Origin: Cannabis sativa
Lineage: Eukaryota; Streptophyta; Magnoliopsida; Rosales; Cannabaceae
DNA: 64,000 nt
Direction of reading: 5' to 3'
Assembly: GCF_029168945.1 (NCBI RefSeq)
Contig: NW_026870037.1
Coordinates: 2,852,001 to 2,916,000, forward strand
Shown piece by piece: positions 36,385-47,893 of this stretch (position 1 is the stretch's first letter; each line of letters begins with the position of its first letter). Below the pieces are notes generated by a model. The model did no database searches. It saw nothing but the letters and a program-made list of their open reading frames with translations, and was not told the origin of the DNA. The position numbers and the translations under genes are program-made.

Positions 36385-38270
36385 TGTTGGGTTTTGTGCC
36401 CTAAATAAAATCCATTTCAATATAATCAGATTTACTAATTAATAAAAAATCAAAAATCATTCTATGTTGCATGGTTCACATGATTTATTTCATGATTATG
36501 TTTAATGTATGAATTCTATTAAGTCTAGAACATATTTATTTATTCACGATTATAATGTCGTCAATAAAGTGGAATATAATCATGATTATATGTTCAAAAG
36601 TTTAATTCTCATGATTTGTCAGTTCATTGGATTTAGACTAACATGATAATCGACGATACGGTATACTTACACCTTGGATAAGTGTTATGTCATTTCCAAG
36701 GCATTGGTAAAGTTTACCAGTATCGAATGTATGGAGTATACATTGGAAGAGACCGATATTGATCTTGGATTAGATATCATAAACTTACTGTTATATCTTT
36801 CTAAGTCAATATCAATGGTTGATCTTAGGTCTATGGATCTTAATCCTGATATGGTTAGGTTTAGCTTAATTGTATTATCTATGTTCTTCAAGTTGTTCGT
36901 GAAAGCTAACCAATGGTTCTGTCGGATATTTACATGTTGAGAACATGGTAGTTCAATTGAGTGGAAGCGCTGATCATAGGTATGAAATCTATAACTTCTA
37001 TAAGTATTTAGAAGTGAAACGATGATTTCCTTCGAGCTTGGCTGAATAGAGATAAATGATTGAGATCTCATTTCAGTAATTATATTAGTTTACTGAAATA
37101 TCATTTATAGGTAGCTAAGTGTTTTAAGGATAAAATACATTGAAGGGTAGAACGGTAAATTTGTCCTTTTCAGTGTAGATCATGTATAGACGATCTTTGA
37201 CTATTAGGATTGTAACAATGGATAATCATAACGTATCTATATCGTGGTACATATAGAGTGTTCTTTATAATTGAGAGTGTATTCAATTCCAATTCTATAG
37301 TGGCGCAAAGCGGAATTAATCAGTTAGAGAATTTACTTAGTAAATTCTAGATCTACTTATTGAAAGCTTGATTATATAGGCCCATGACCCCTTCACTAAT
37401 TGAGATAATACTGCTTGCAAACTTAGTTAATTGATTTTAAGTATTCAATTTTAATTCTAAAATTAGACTATATCTTATTTATGATTTTTCTTTAAGTAAG
37501 GCTTAATTGTGAAGAAAAGAGATTTTGGGATCAATTTATTAATTAAGAGGTTTTGTATGGTCTAATTAATAAATTATATATATGACAATTTTATTTGATA
37601 ATTAATTATAATTATTAAATAAACAGTTTTGACATTTATAGGATTGAATTGGAAAATATAGTATTATTGAAAGAAAAATAACTGGTTGGAATAAAGTGGC
37701 AAAATTGTAACTAGAAAGTAGTTCACTTTGTGGCCGGCTATTAAGTTATTTTTGCCCAATATTTTATTATTTTTTAATCCATATAATTCAAACCTAAGCG
37801 CTAGATGAAACACTATAAAATGAACATGATGCTCTCATCTCATCCACTTTGTCAACTTGACTTTTCAACCTGCCAAAATCTAGTTTTCATTATTTGACAA
37901 CTAGTAGATGAGAGAGTTTTCTTCCATAGTGATTTCACTTCCTTCATTGTTCTTCCTATTTCAGCCTATAGTGATAGAGTGTCATGCCCACACATAGCAA
38001 GTCAAGTACTCAATCATAGTGAATAAGACGGTGGTAACCAAACCCGAAGGAGAGAAAGAGATTCAGGCTCAGATTTTGTTAATACTCTGCGACAGTAAGG
38101 AACAAGGGTTAGAGATCTGAGCGGAAAAAGTCATTATATTCCGCTGCAACCAATGTAAGGTTTTCTAAACTCTTATGTGTTTAATTTTATTGTTTTAGAG
38201 ATATTCATATTTAGAATGTTAATCAACATATTTGTTAGTAAATCTAGATCCTGGTAAAATATTTCCAACA
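36385..38270 (+). mobile_element. Solo LTR of the element 1/2 family
   Basis: It starts TGTTGGGTTTTGTGCCC and ends ATATTTCCAACA, 1886 bp, in the + orientation, opposite to the copies at 1-18 kb. No PBS or internal sequence follows. The flanks are AGATA on the left and AGATT on the right, a near-perfect 5-bp target duplication. This is the expected product of LTR-LTR recombination. The small frames inside (36674-36940 and its antisense) are LTR sequence. Confidence 0.85.
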
Positions 38271-38275
38271 AGATT

Positions 38276-39780
38276 ATTTAATTAATTAACTAAATAAAAA
38301 AATTTGTTGCATTAAAATACAAAATTTTACTCACCATCGATAATCGCAGCAACAACAAAATACAGTAATAACAATAATCAATAAGTAACAATGACAACAA
38401 TAGCAAATAACAAATTTTTAAACATCGATAATATTAAAGTAGCGACAATGACAATAAAAATTATAATGGTAGATAAACCCACGATAGTGGTGGAAGACTA
38501 TGAGATTTTTGAGAGAATTTATTTGTGGCTGAATTTTTTTAAATTACATATTTAATATTAATGATTTTTTATTATTAAAAGTATGAACTAATTGTGTTTA
38601 ATAGGTGTTTTAAACTTGACCCCTAGACCCCTAAAAAAAATTGAACAGTAGACAAATTATGATCTAACATTTAAAAATAGTGTACAAATCTGTATCTAAG
38701 GAAGCCCTCCCAAAATGGTTTAAACATCCTACTTTTTTTTTTTCGGTGAAAATCCTAGTCTTATTTGGCTAATAAAGAAGCTAGACTTGTGTACAAGTAA
38801 TTAACATATTAGTAATTCGTTTTTTTAATGTTTTTTTTTAAGGGAGAGACACTTTTCATTGGATATTATTATTGAAAATATTTAATTATAAATTTAAAAT
38901 TTTAAAATACTAAATTATTAGATTTTGATCTCATAACAAATAATAAAAGATAAATTTAAATTTTTAATGTTAATACTTAATTTAACTAACTTAATTAAAA
39001 AAATAAAAAAATATTTCTTTTATATTAAATAAAAAAATGTTTTATATAAAATATATCTAAAACAAATTCAACATTTTTTTCTAAATAATTTTTTTTTCTC
39101 TAATAATCTCAGTTCATATAATATAAAATGATAGAATTTTTAAATTAAATAAAAAATTAACACAAAAATTTAAATTTTCTTAATAATACTTATTCATACC
39201 CTTATGTCCTTATACTAGGTTAATTATTACGTGAAATATTACACGTATATTTCGTTATATTTTTAATTTTTATTTTCGTTATATGTATTTTTAAAATTTT
39301 ATAAATAAAAAAGAAACCACTTATTAATATTTTAATTTTTTCAAAAATACAATATTTAAAATTTTAAAAATTTGAGGAAAATAAATATAAAATTTAAGAA
39401 TATTAAAATTGAACCTACTCTTAATATTAAAAATAACAATAAAAAATAATAAAATTATAAATAATATATTAATATATATTTAAATTAATCTAAAATAATA
39501 ATAATAATAATACTTATATATTTAAAAAAATCAACCCTTCTAACACCGTTAAATTTAATAAAATATTTTTACTAAACCAATAAAAATTATTTATTTTATA
39601 TATAAAAATATATTTTGCTTAATAAAAGATATTACTCGTTTAAGCGATTCAAAAAATAGATATATATTACTACATGTAGGAGTAGTACTATAGTGTATGA
39701 GGTGAATTAATTATAGAAATCAAAAGGGATTAGGAATATGGTATGAAATTAATATGTGGATGTGGTTACCGCACCACACG
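38276..39780. other. AT-rich spacer and phospholipase upstream region
   Basis: It is very AT-rich with CAA/AAT-rich microsatellite-like stretches (38350-38440) and no credible reading frame. From about 39780 the sequence becomes CT-rich, as expected near a transcription start. Confidence 0.4.
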
Positions 39781-39903
39781 CAATCCATTCCACAAAAACT
39801 CATCTAAAACTATAATCTTTTCCCTTTCCTCATTCTCTCTTTCTCTTTCATTATCTTCCATTTCTTCCTTCTCGAAATAAAAACTCTCGAGAATTTTCCA
39901 CAG

Positions 39904-40288
39904 GTCAGTTTCTCTCTAACTCTAACCCAATGTATTACTTTTTTATTCTTTTTTTCCTTTTCTTGTTTCGCCTTCGCTATAATTTTGTAACGGAGAAACA
40001 ATTCAAATTTGTCTTCTTTCTTTCTTCAAAGATTTCCAGTGACTTCACTCTACCTTTTGGTTCCTGTAAAAGGAATCAAAATTTGAAAGTTTAAATTCTT
40101 GTTCTTTTCCTTTCTCATTTTTTATGTTCATATTGGTAAAAATTGTTCTTCCTTTACTGGCAAATTAAAGCTTTTTATTTTTGGGGAATGTTATTAATTT
40201 TAAACCAATAAAGTAAAGTTTTCTGGTTTGATGTAACCTATTGTAAACATTTATGTAATGGTTATATTTGTGTAATTTCTTTTGGCAG
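39904..40288 (+). other. Probable 5' UTR intron of the phospholipase gene
   Basis: CACAG|GTCAGTTTCTC at 39904 is a good donor and TTTTGGCAG at 40288 a good acceptor. They place a 385-bp intron in the leader, after a CT-rich first exon and 71 bases before the start codon. Confidence 0.55.
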
Positions 40289-40304
40289 GAAAGGGGAATC
40301 TGAG

Positions 40305-40379
40305 ATGTTATGGTGCCTAAATAGTGTGTGTTTAGTAAATGAACTTTTGTTAAAAAAAAATGAAGTCAAATTTACTTGA
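40305..40379 (+). CDS. Upstream ORF overlapping the phospholipase start
   Basis: An ATG at 40305 opens a 24-codon frame that ends TGA at 40379, overlapping the main start (40360) in another frame. A shorter ATG frame (40310-40324) lies within it. The main ATG follows a run of A. Such overlapping uORFs often reduce translation; here this is inference. Confidence 0.35.
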   Translation: MLWCLNSVCLVNELLLKKNEVKFT

Positions 40380-41322
40380 TAACATGCCTTGGCTTAGAAC
40401 CCAAACAAACAAATTGAACAATGATATGGTTGCATCCATTGAATCCAATACTAGTGATGCACTATTAGTAGAAGACACAAAGCAAAAGACTTCTCTTGAT
40501 GTAAAATTTTGGAAGTGGTCTTTTATCTCCTTTGTTCCATGGGTGACTCCCCATGGTAAAAAGACACCAACTACTATAAATAGAGGGCTGAGAAAGCGTG
40601 CCCTGCCTCGAGGGGGAGTTGACAATGAGCTTCGGGGTGCCCCGGTGCGCTTTAAGCCATATGTGTCGAAGGTACCATGGCATACAGGCGTGAGAGCATT
40701 TCTTTCTCAGCTATTTCCCCGGTATGGGCATTATTGTGGACCCAATTGGTCAAGTGGGAAGGATAATGGATCGCTTGTTTGGGACAAACGACCTATTGAT
40801 TGGTTGGATTTTTGCTGCTACTGCCATGATATTGGTTATGATACTCATGATCAAGCTAAGTTATTGAAGGCTGACTTAGCATTTCTTGAGTGTCTTGAGA
40901 GAAAGAATATGACTACTAAAGGAGATGTTCATGTTGCTCATCTTTACAGGACAATGTGCATTACAGGTATGCGTATTGTTACAAAATCATAGGATAGGAT
41001 GACTATGGTTATGCTATGTTGCATTGTCTTTTTTGTCCCAATTCATAAAATGTACTAAGAATATGAAGCTGTATTTGACTTTTTTGTTGTTGTTACTGTT
41101 TGGCTGGTTCATTATTAATTGCAAATAGGTGTGAATGAGAAGCCATAGCTCATGAATTTATGCTTCTGATGTGACGTTTATTTTACATGAATTGCAGGCT
41201 TAAGGAATTTACTAATTCCATACCGAACTCACCTACTAAAGCTACAATCAGCACAACCGCTAATTCAGTTTGGATGGCTAAGCAATGTAGGTTGGAAAAG
41301 TTGGAGCGTCCAGAAATCCTGA
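40360..41322 (+). CDS. Phospholipase A2-like protein (plant PLA2 family)
   Basis: Likely hydrolyses the sn-2 ester of phospholipids, or is a divergent homologue. Coding exons 40360-40966 and 41198-41322 join in phase (GT-AG), giving 243 aa. The calcium-loop-like segment YGHYCGPNWSSG (about aa 122-133) and the active-site helix DFCCYCHDIGYD (about 150-161) show the His-Asp pair expected of secretory PLA2 folds. The usual Cys after HDx is Gly (HDIGY), unlike classical HDxCY enzymes. No clear N-terminal signal peptide is seen; aa 50-63 are aromatic and hydrophobic. The architecture resembles the single-copy 'phospholipase A2 family' proteins of plants (Arabidopsis At4g29070 type). The start at 40360 is the first in-frame ATG; M9 is an alternative. 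Confidence 0.85.
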
Positions 41323-42588
41323 TTTATAGTTCTGGAGGCCCAAAGTTAGTACTTGATAAATACCCATTTCACTTTAGAACTTTAACTAGTATATTCTCCT
41401 TGTTATTAGCCTTTTGTTTTCCAAATATCTTGTTTCTGTTAGTTCTGTGTAAGAGAAGAAAGTGTCATATATTTGTCTGGCGACTTCTCAAATTAGTCAT
41501 ATATTGTATATAACTTTGTTTATATTTAGATTTCAGAGCTTATCAATGGAGCCTTGCTATGAGTATTTATATCTAATTGTAGGGTAGTCGTAATGGTTGG
41601 TGTAAATGTAATCACATAAAAATGTACAGAGACTTTATATGTGTTTAATTTATTATGTAAACATATATTGGTATATATGTGTTTAATTTATTATGTAAAC
41701 ATATATTGGTAGAAGATTATTAGGAGGTCAGCAAAATTAGCAAACCTATACCTTTGTTTTGCTGCTTTTACAGTCATCTGTAAATGTATATATAGTTCAT
41801 CTTTTCATTTTCAGTGGTATTCTTTTTAGTAGCTAGACACCATATTTGGATGCACAGACGGACCTCTTTTCATTATGTTCCTTACTGCTATTTTGCTTGG
41901 ATTGTTTGATCAGCTTATGGTTTTGCATTTAACAATTTGAACATAAATTTTTGTTCACCATTTCCTTAACTTTGCATATCATATAAGGTGAATATATATA
42001 TATTTATATCTATATATATATATACACATTGATTTCTTTTGCTTGATACTATAAGTTAAGAGTCAACGATTACATGGTATCTGTTATGACTAGCATAATC
42101 TTCTTTTGGCTTTAAATGATTTTCAGTTCTTATTTGTTGGAATTACTGACCTTAACATCCAAGTGAAAAACAAGAATACCACAGCTTTTGGCATGATGGC
42201 AGTTAAATGCTTTTTTTAGTTACACACCTTTCAAGTTTCTCCCTCGTTAAGGAAGAAACTTTTACACTTTCATTGCACGTGTACAATTTTTTGCCTTCTT
42301 TTATTTTTTATTTTTTCTCTTTTGGCTATGGAAGAACTAAGATGGATCAGAACCAGTGCCTAATAAGGATAGTGATGACCATAAACTGATAAACCTATTC
42401 TAGTTGAGATTTGTATATTCAATCATAGAAGTTATCTTTGCTAAACAGTTCAAGGTAAAATAAATATGCTAACATATTGACGATCTTTTTACTTCTTTAT
42501 AAGATTTTGGCATTATACGTGTGTTTTGGCTGTAGTTAGTTTATATACGAGCAATAAATTTGAAACTTTCTCCAACTGCAAAGATTAA
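41323..42588. other. Downstream spacer of the phospholipase gene
   Basis: T-rich 3' UTR-like sequence at first. It contains a 38-bp tandem duplication (GTGTTTAATTTATTATGTAA at 41641 and 41679) and an AT microsatellite near 41990-42025. No coding region is supported. Confidence 0.45.
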
Positions 42589-42799
42589 GAGGATATTTAG
42601 CTCCATAATTAAAAAATTGTTTTAACTTTTTAAAAATAGAAAATTGCTTTTAAAAACTAATAGGGGTGTTTGGCCAAATTTTTTTTTTTTTTTGAAAATT
42701 GAGTTACAAAAGAATCTGAAAACATCAAAGTGTTATTTTCTATTTAAAAAATAACTTATTTTTTGGTCTAATATATATGCTTTTTACATTTTGTCTCAC

Positions 42800-43090
42800 T
42801 TACTCGGGTCTGGGGCCGAGGTTGTGGTTCGAGTCCAGGGTCGTGGGCCAGGCTTCGGGGTTGGGGCCAAATCTAGATTCAGGGTCGAGTTCTGGGGACG
42901 GGGTTTGGGTTTGAGGCCAAGTTTGGGTCTAGGTTTGGGTCCAGGTCAAGGTCTAAGGTTCGGGGCCAGAGCGAGGTTAATGTCCAGGATTTGGGTCTAG
43001 GTTCGTGGTTGAGGTCTAGGGTCGGGTGTCTACGGTCCAGGATTTGAGGTCAAGTTGGAGTCTGAGATCTGGATATGAGTCTGAGGTTTG
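42800..43090. repeat. GC-rich degenerate minisatellite (GGGTCTAGGTTC-like units)
   Basis: About 290 bases of degenerate 6-12 bp units such as GGGTCTAGG, GGTTTGGGTC and GGTCCAGG, strongly G-rich on the + strand and standing out in AT-rich DNA. The chance 69-aa frame here (42791-43000, Gly/Arg-rich) is a translation of the repeat. A short, two-to-three-unit version lies inside the related MITE at about 51345-51390. Confidence 0.8.
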
Positions 43091-43326
43091 ATCCATACTG
43101 ATAAGAATTAGCTTATCTTCTTATTAATTAATTAAGTTGTTATTATGTTGGTTGTAATCAGATTGTTACAGTCTCTCTCTTACTAGCATTAGGACCACTT
43201 CTCAAGTTTCTATTAGTGCTTGTAAACTTTACTCATGTATAAATAGAAATTGTTCCCCTCAGCTTCATTATTACAATATAAAAATAGTGTAATGTTTGGT
43301 ATCAGAGCTAAAAAAGGACTGCACCA

Positions 43327-44125
43327 ATGTCGTCCCATTCTCAGACTCCTCAAGTCACCACCATTGTTGCAGCAAGTGTCGTAAGCTCATCTTTCCCAAC
43401 CATTGTACCAAACTGTACCCAACCTTTAAAGACATTGAATCAACCCTTTCCTCTGAAGCTTGACAAAAAGAATTATGTATTTTACAAAACTATGGTATCT
43501 ACTGTCATACGAATTCAACGATGATGGATTCGTTAGTGGCACTCGACCGTGTCCAGCAGAGTTTGTTCCAACTCTAGCAACAATTGAAGGTGAATTTAGT
43601 TTTGGAGTGACTATCAATCCAAAATTTGAGCATTAGATTGTAAGTGACCAACTATTAATGGATTGGTTATACAGTTCAATGACTGAGGGAATAACTACTG
43701 AGGTAGTAGGTTGTGAATTAGTTGTTGCATTGTGAAAAGCTCTCAAAAACATGTATAGAGCACACTCAAAGTCGAAAATGGATAATACTCGAGTGCTGAT
43801 TCAATCAACATGTAAGGGTTCAACATCAGTGGAGGATTATTTGAAGCAGAAGAAGGCCTGGTCATATTCACTAACATTGACAAATGAACCTTATCCAAAA
43901 AATCAAATCATATGTAATGTAACATTCGTTCTAGATATTGAGTACCTACCAATTGTATTGCAAATCAAGTCTCATCCTTCTACTACTTGGCAAGAACTGC
44001 AAGGAATTTTACTAGCTTTTGATAACAAGATGGAGCGCCTCCAGAATCTAAGCCTCAATAGAAACAACAAGTCTACTCACTTCCCTGTTTCACCAAATGT
44101 AAATCTAGCAAATTGCTCAAACACA
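43327..44125 (+). pseudogene. copia gag, broken
   Basis: The frame starts MSSHSQTPQV at 43327, just after the PBS. It carries FPLKLDKKNYVFYKTM (gag start motif), shifts frame near 43520, and resumes at 43751 with MYRAHSKSKM...SVEDYLKQKK and later STTWQELQGILLAFD, typical of UBN2 gag. It is interrupted at 44126 by a CACTA MITE. Confidence 0.8.
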
Positions 44126-44413
44126 CACTACAAAAAACTGCTACTTTTAGTGACAAATTTTAAGTCACAACAAAATGTTATTTGTGACTAAAATGTAGTA
44201 TTTAGTTACAAGTTGTCACTAATTTAGTTTTAGTCACAACAAGTATTGTGACTAAAAGTACATTAAGTCACAATAAATTGTAATTTTTGTGACTAATACC
44301 TTTAGCTACAGACCTTTTAGTCACAACATATGAATGATATTTATAATTAGTCACAATTTTTTCACTTTTAGTCACAAGTTTTGTTGTGACTAAAAGTAAG
44401 ATTTTTTGTAGTG
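44126..44413. mobile_element. Non-autonomous CACTA (En/Spm) MITE, 288 bp
   Basis: Terminal inverted repeats CACTACAAAAAA (44126) and TTTTTTGTAGTG (ending 44413), flanked by the 3-bp target duplication ACA (44123-44125 and 44414-44416). Inside are many direct and inverted copies of TAGTCACAA / TTGTGACTA, the usual subterminal repeats. No coding capacity. It interrupts the copia gag. Confidence 0.93.
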
Positions 44414-44840
44414 ACAAGTGGTCATGGTCAAAGTAGCAACTATCATTCTAATCAAAGCAACTATCATTCAAATAAAAAAAATTCAGGTGGTGGTCGTGGC
44501 AACTATTCTCATGGTGGTGGAAGTAACAATGGAAGAAGTTGTGGTGGCCAATTTAATGGATCCAAACCAACTTATCAGATTTGTGGTCAATATGTTTATT
44601 CGACAGCTATTTGTTATAACAGATATGATGAATCTTACTTGGGATCTGATCCCAAAGTTGGTGGTCAAGCCAATCAAAAACCAAATCAGCAAGCAATAGC
44701 CTATATCGCTTCACTTGAAGTTGTTGACGGTGTAGCTTGGTTTGTGGATAGTGGTGCAAGCAATCATATGATTGTAGATGAGAACAACATGGTGGAAAAA
44801 CATGAGTATGGTGGTAAGGAAATTTTTTTATAGGTGATGG
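44414..44840 (+). pseudogene. copia gag C-terminus and protease, broken
   Basis: A Gly/Ser/Asn-rich linker leads to a damaged zinc knuckle (QICGQYVYSTAICYNRYDES; the first Cys is replaced by Tyr and the His position is changed). The aspartic protease motif WFVDSGASNHMI follows at about 44738-44773. The frame ends at about 44833. Confidence 0.8.
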
Positions 44841-45470
44841 TATGAATTAAATATTTCTCATCTTGGTATTAGAAAGTTTCATACTAATAACATATCTAAA
44901 CCACTGTTGGTAAATGGTATATTGTTAGTTCCGAAAATCACAAAGAACTTAATTAGTGTATTAAGTCTGACATTTAATAATAGTGTACTTTTTGAATTTC
45001 ACCCTGAGTGTTGTTTTGTGAAGGAAAAAATCACAAAGGAGGTGTTGCTGGAAGGAGTGCTTAGTGATGGTCTCTATCAATTCAACTCATAACTCAACAA
45101 CTCTGTCATTAGCCAAAAGCAATCTCAGTATTAATCTGGTGTCTTAAGTTTGTCAAAATCAAGTGTTGCTCAGGTAGCCAGCTTTCAAATTTCTAAGAAG
45201 GATGTGTGGCATAGGCATCTAGGCCTACTAGAGTTCTTAAGCTTGTCTGCGTTCCAACAATGTAAAACTTTCCAATAATGAAAAAGAAACTTTCTGTGAA
45301 GCTTATCAGTTTGGAAAATTACATGCTTACCTTTTAATTTGTCTACCTATAAAGCTTCTAAGGTACCTGAATTGATTCATACTGATTTATAAGGACATGC
45401 CCATATTGCATCTAACACAAACTTCAGATTCTACATACATTTCATTGATGACTTTAGTAGATGCACTTGG
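44841..45470 (+). pseudogene. copia pre-integrase and integrase N-part, broken
   Basis: MVNGILLVPKITKNLISVL (from 44907) is the protease/pre-integrase segment. VWHRHLG (about 45205) marks the integrase zinc-binding region, and FYIHFIDDFSRCTW (up to 45470) the catalytic core. Several stops and frameshifts occur. The core is cut by the insertion at 45471. Confidence 0.75.
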
Positions 45471-47087
45471 TGTTAGCCCAAGATATGTTTTCAAGATGGG
45501 AGGGTGAATTGGAAATTTAAACTAGTTTTACAAATATTCAAATATGTTTTAAGATAATTCATGCAAATATTCAAGTTTAATGCAATAACAAAGATAATCA
45601 CAAGTATAAACAAATAACCAACTAGAGTTTAGGGATAAAAATTGTAAACTCTCAATTTTTATTAGGTTCGGTATAACTAAGCCACCTCTGTCTTTGGTCT
45701 TCAAAGTTATGGATCTAGCTTTGAGTTTAACTATCGAGCCAAGTTAACGGGATTGACTAACCCTTACAATCGGGGAATTTTTTACCAAGGTTTTTCCCAA
45801 ACCTCTCACAATAGTTTTCTTCCAAGGACTATCAACCTCACTAGATTGTTCAAGTACCAATCTCACCAACCGAGTTTTTTTTCTACCGGTGTCAACTTCA
45901 CCTCAACCAATAGTTTTCCAAAGGACTATCAACCTCTTTGGATTATTGAAGTGCCAATCTAACTCTCAGATTGTTGTAGTGATAATCTCACTCTTCTCAA
46001 GTTGTTTATAAAACTGGTGTCAACCTCACCTACAACCGAGTTATTTTTCTATTATTGTCAACCTCACCTCTCAATAAAATGTATATGTAATTTTGAAATA
46101 CAAAGCAAACTCTCTCTAATAAGATGAAATACAATGTAAAAATCCTAGAGAGAATTGCAAGCACACCAGAGTAGATAAGAACAAGTTTGGGTCCAAGTGT
46201 GTGAAAAGTATTTACTTGGATTTAATACTTATAAAGAGAGAAAAATATTTTTAATATGTTTTGTATACTCAATAAATGCTTAGCCCCATTTTAAAAAATG
46301 TGATACAAATGAGTTTATATATAGTTTGGGAGAAAACTAGTCTTTTATAGCTGTTGTGCACGAAAATCCATGCAAATTTAGGCTTAAACGGTTCACCTTT
46401 TCTTGGGAAAAACGGTTCACCGTTTTCCAAATGGTAAACCGTTTAGGCACAGTGGCAAAATACAATATTTTTGACTGAAAATGCGCATAACTCTTAGCTC
46501 GTTTATCCAATTTCAAAAATTCCAGTTATGTTCTATTAGTTAAAAGATTAATAATCTTAAAATCCAATTTGAAAAATTTATATGTCATTTTTGAAAAGTA
46601 ACTTGTCGCACAAGTTAGTGAGCCATACTCTTAACTTATAAACTTTAATGTACTATGCAAATCACTTTAACAAGACTAAAGTAAACTTATACAATTTGAT
46701 TGTGTGTAGTCTTAATATAGATGAGCTTCCTAACTTGATTTTCATGTTTTGATCCAAGTTGACTTTCTTGAGAGTTGACTTTGACTTTGACTTTGACTTC
46801 GGGTTGACTTTTGACTTTGAGCTTATGAAGCCCTCTTTTGGATAGGGTCTTGAATTCTTGATCTCTTGATGAAGCTCTTGCTCTTATGAAATACGTAGCT
46901 GATATACTTGTTGAATCCACTTCTTTGATTATGTTTGACTTTACCGAGTAAATATTGATACTTTGTGAATTTACTTGCAAAATGATCAAGAAAAGATTAG
47001 TAACAAATAATAATCAAATATTTGTTTGTCATCAAACTAAGTTAGTGATTGACTTTAGGTCAATACTTGGTTGTACCCCTTGAAACA
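45471..47087 (+). mobile_element. Probable solo LTR inserted in the copia integrase
   Basis: About 1.6 kb starting TGTTAGCCCAAGA and ending CCCCTTGAAACA, splitting the integrase between FSRCTW (left) and the MHLMLSYISK-like continuation (right). TTGG appears at both junctions (45467-45470 and 47092-47095), consistent with a damaged target duplication. No coding domains are recognised. LTR status rests on TG...CA ends, size and lack of genes; strand assignment is tentative. Confidence 0.55.
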
Positions 47088-47704
47088 AAAATTGGATGCA
47101 CTTAATGCTTTCATATATTTCAAAGCTTTTGTTGAAAATTAATTTGAAACTAAATCAAAAGTATTAAATGTGATTGGGGTGGAGAGTATTAGGTGTTTAA
47201 AAGTTTAGTTAGAGGAAGTGGTATTCATTTTCAGCACTCATACCCTCACACTTCAGCTCAAAATAGAAGAGCTGAAAGGAAGCACAAGCACATTGTAGAA
47301 ATGGGGTTGACCCTTTTAGCTCAAGCTAGGATGCCTCTCTAATAAAGGATTGATGCATTTCAAACTTCATTATATCTCATAAACAGACTTGCAACACCCA
47401 TTCTACATGACAAATCTCCATTTGAAATACTGTATTGTAGAAAACCATATTATAAGCAAGTCAAAATATTTGGTGTTGCATGCTATCCTTGCATAAGACC
47501 ATTCCAAAATTATAAATTTCAGTTTTATTCATTAAGGTGTGTGAATTTGGGTTATAATGATTCCTATAAGAGTTATAAATATCTAAGCACCACATGCAGA
47601 ATGTATATCTCTCAAAATATTGTATTTAATGAAAAAGAATTCCCATTTCAAATTCGTTTTTTAAACACTCATGCACCTAAAAAAATAGATTTTCATCCAA
47701 AATG
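47088..47704 (+). pseudogene. copia integrase C-part, broken
   Basis: Continues the integrase after the insertion: SAQNRRAERKHKHIVEMGL (about 47258-47312) corresponds to the catalytic-Glu region, followed by LINRLATPILHDKSPFEIL and the GYNDSYKSYKYL segment. Stops are scattered through it. Confidence 0.75.
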
Positions 47705-47893
47705 AGTCCTGGTCACAACTACCAAATGTCCACTTTAGAAAATTCAGTACAATGTCACAAAACACTGCTAATCTTATGCCATCTCAAGCACCTCCTAACT
47801 CATCACCAGCGACAACATCTTCATAATATTAGGTAAGTGATCAAAATCCCTCATCCTCAAACTTTGACACTCTTGATCCTGAAGTAACATCTA

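Noticed and set aside
42791..43000. Gly/Arg-rich 69-aa frame
   Set aside because: It is a translation of the GC-rich minisatellite.
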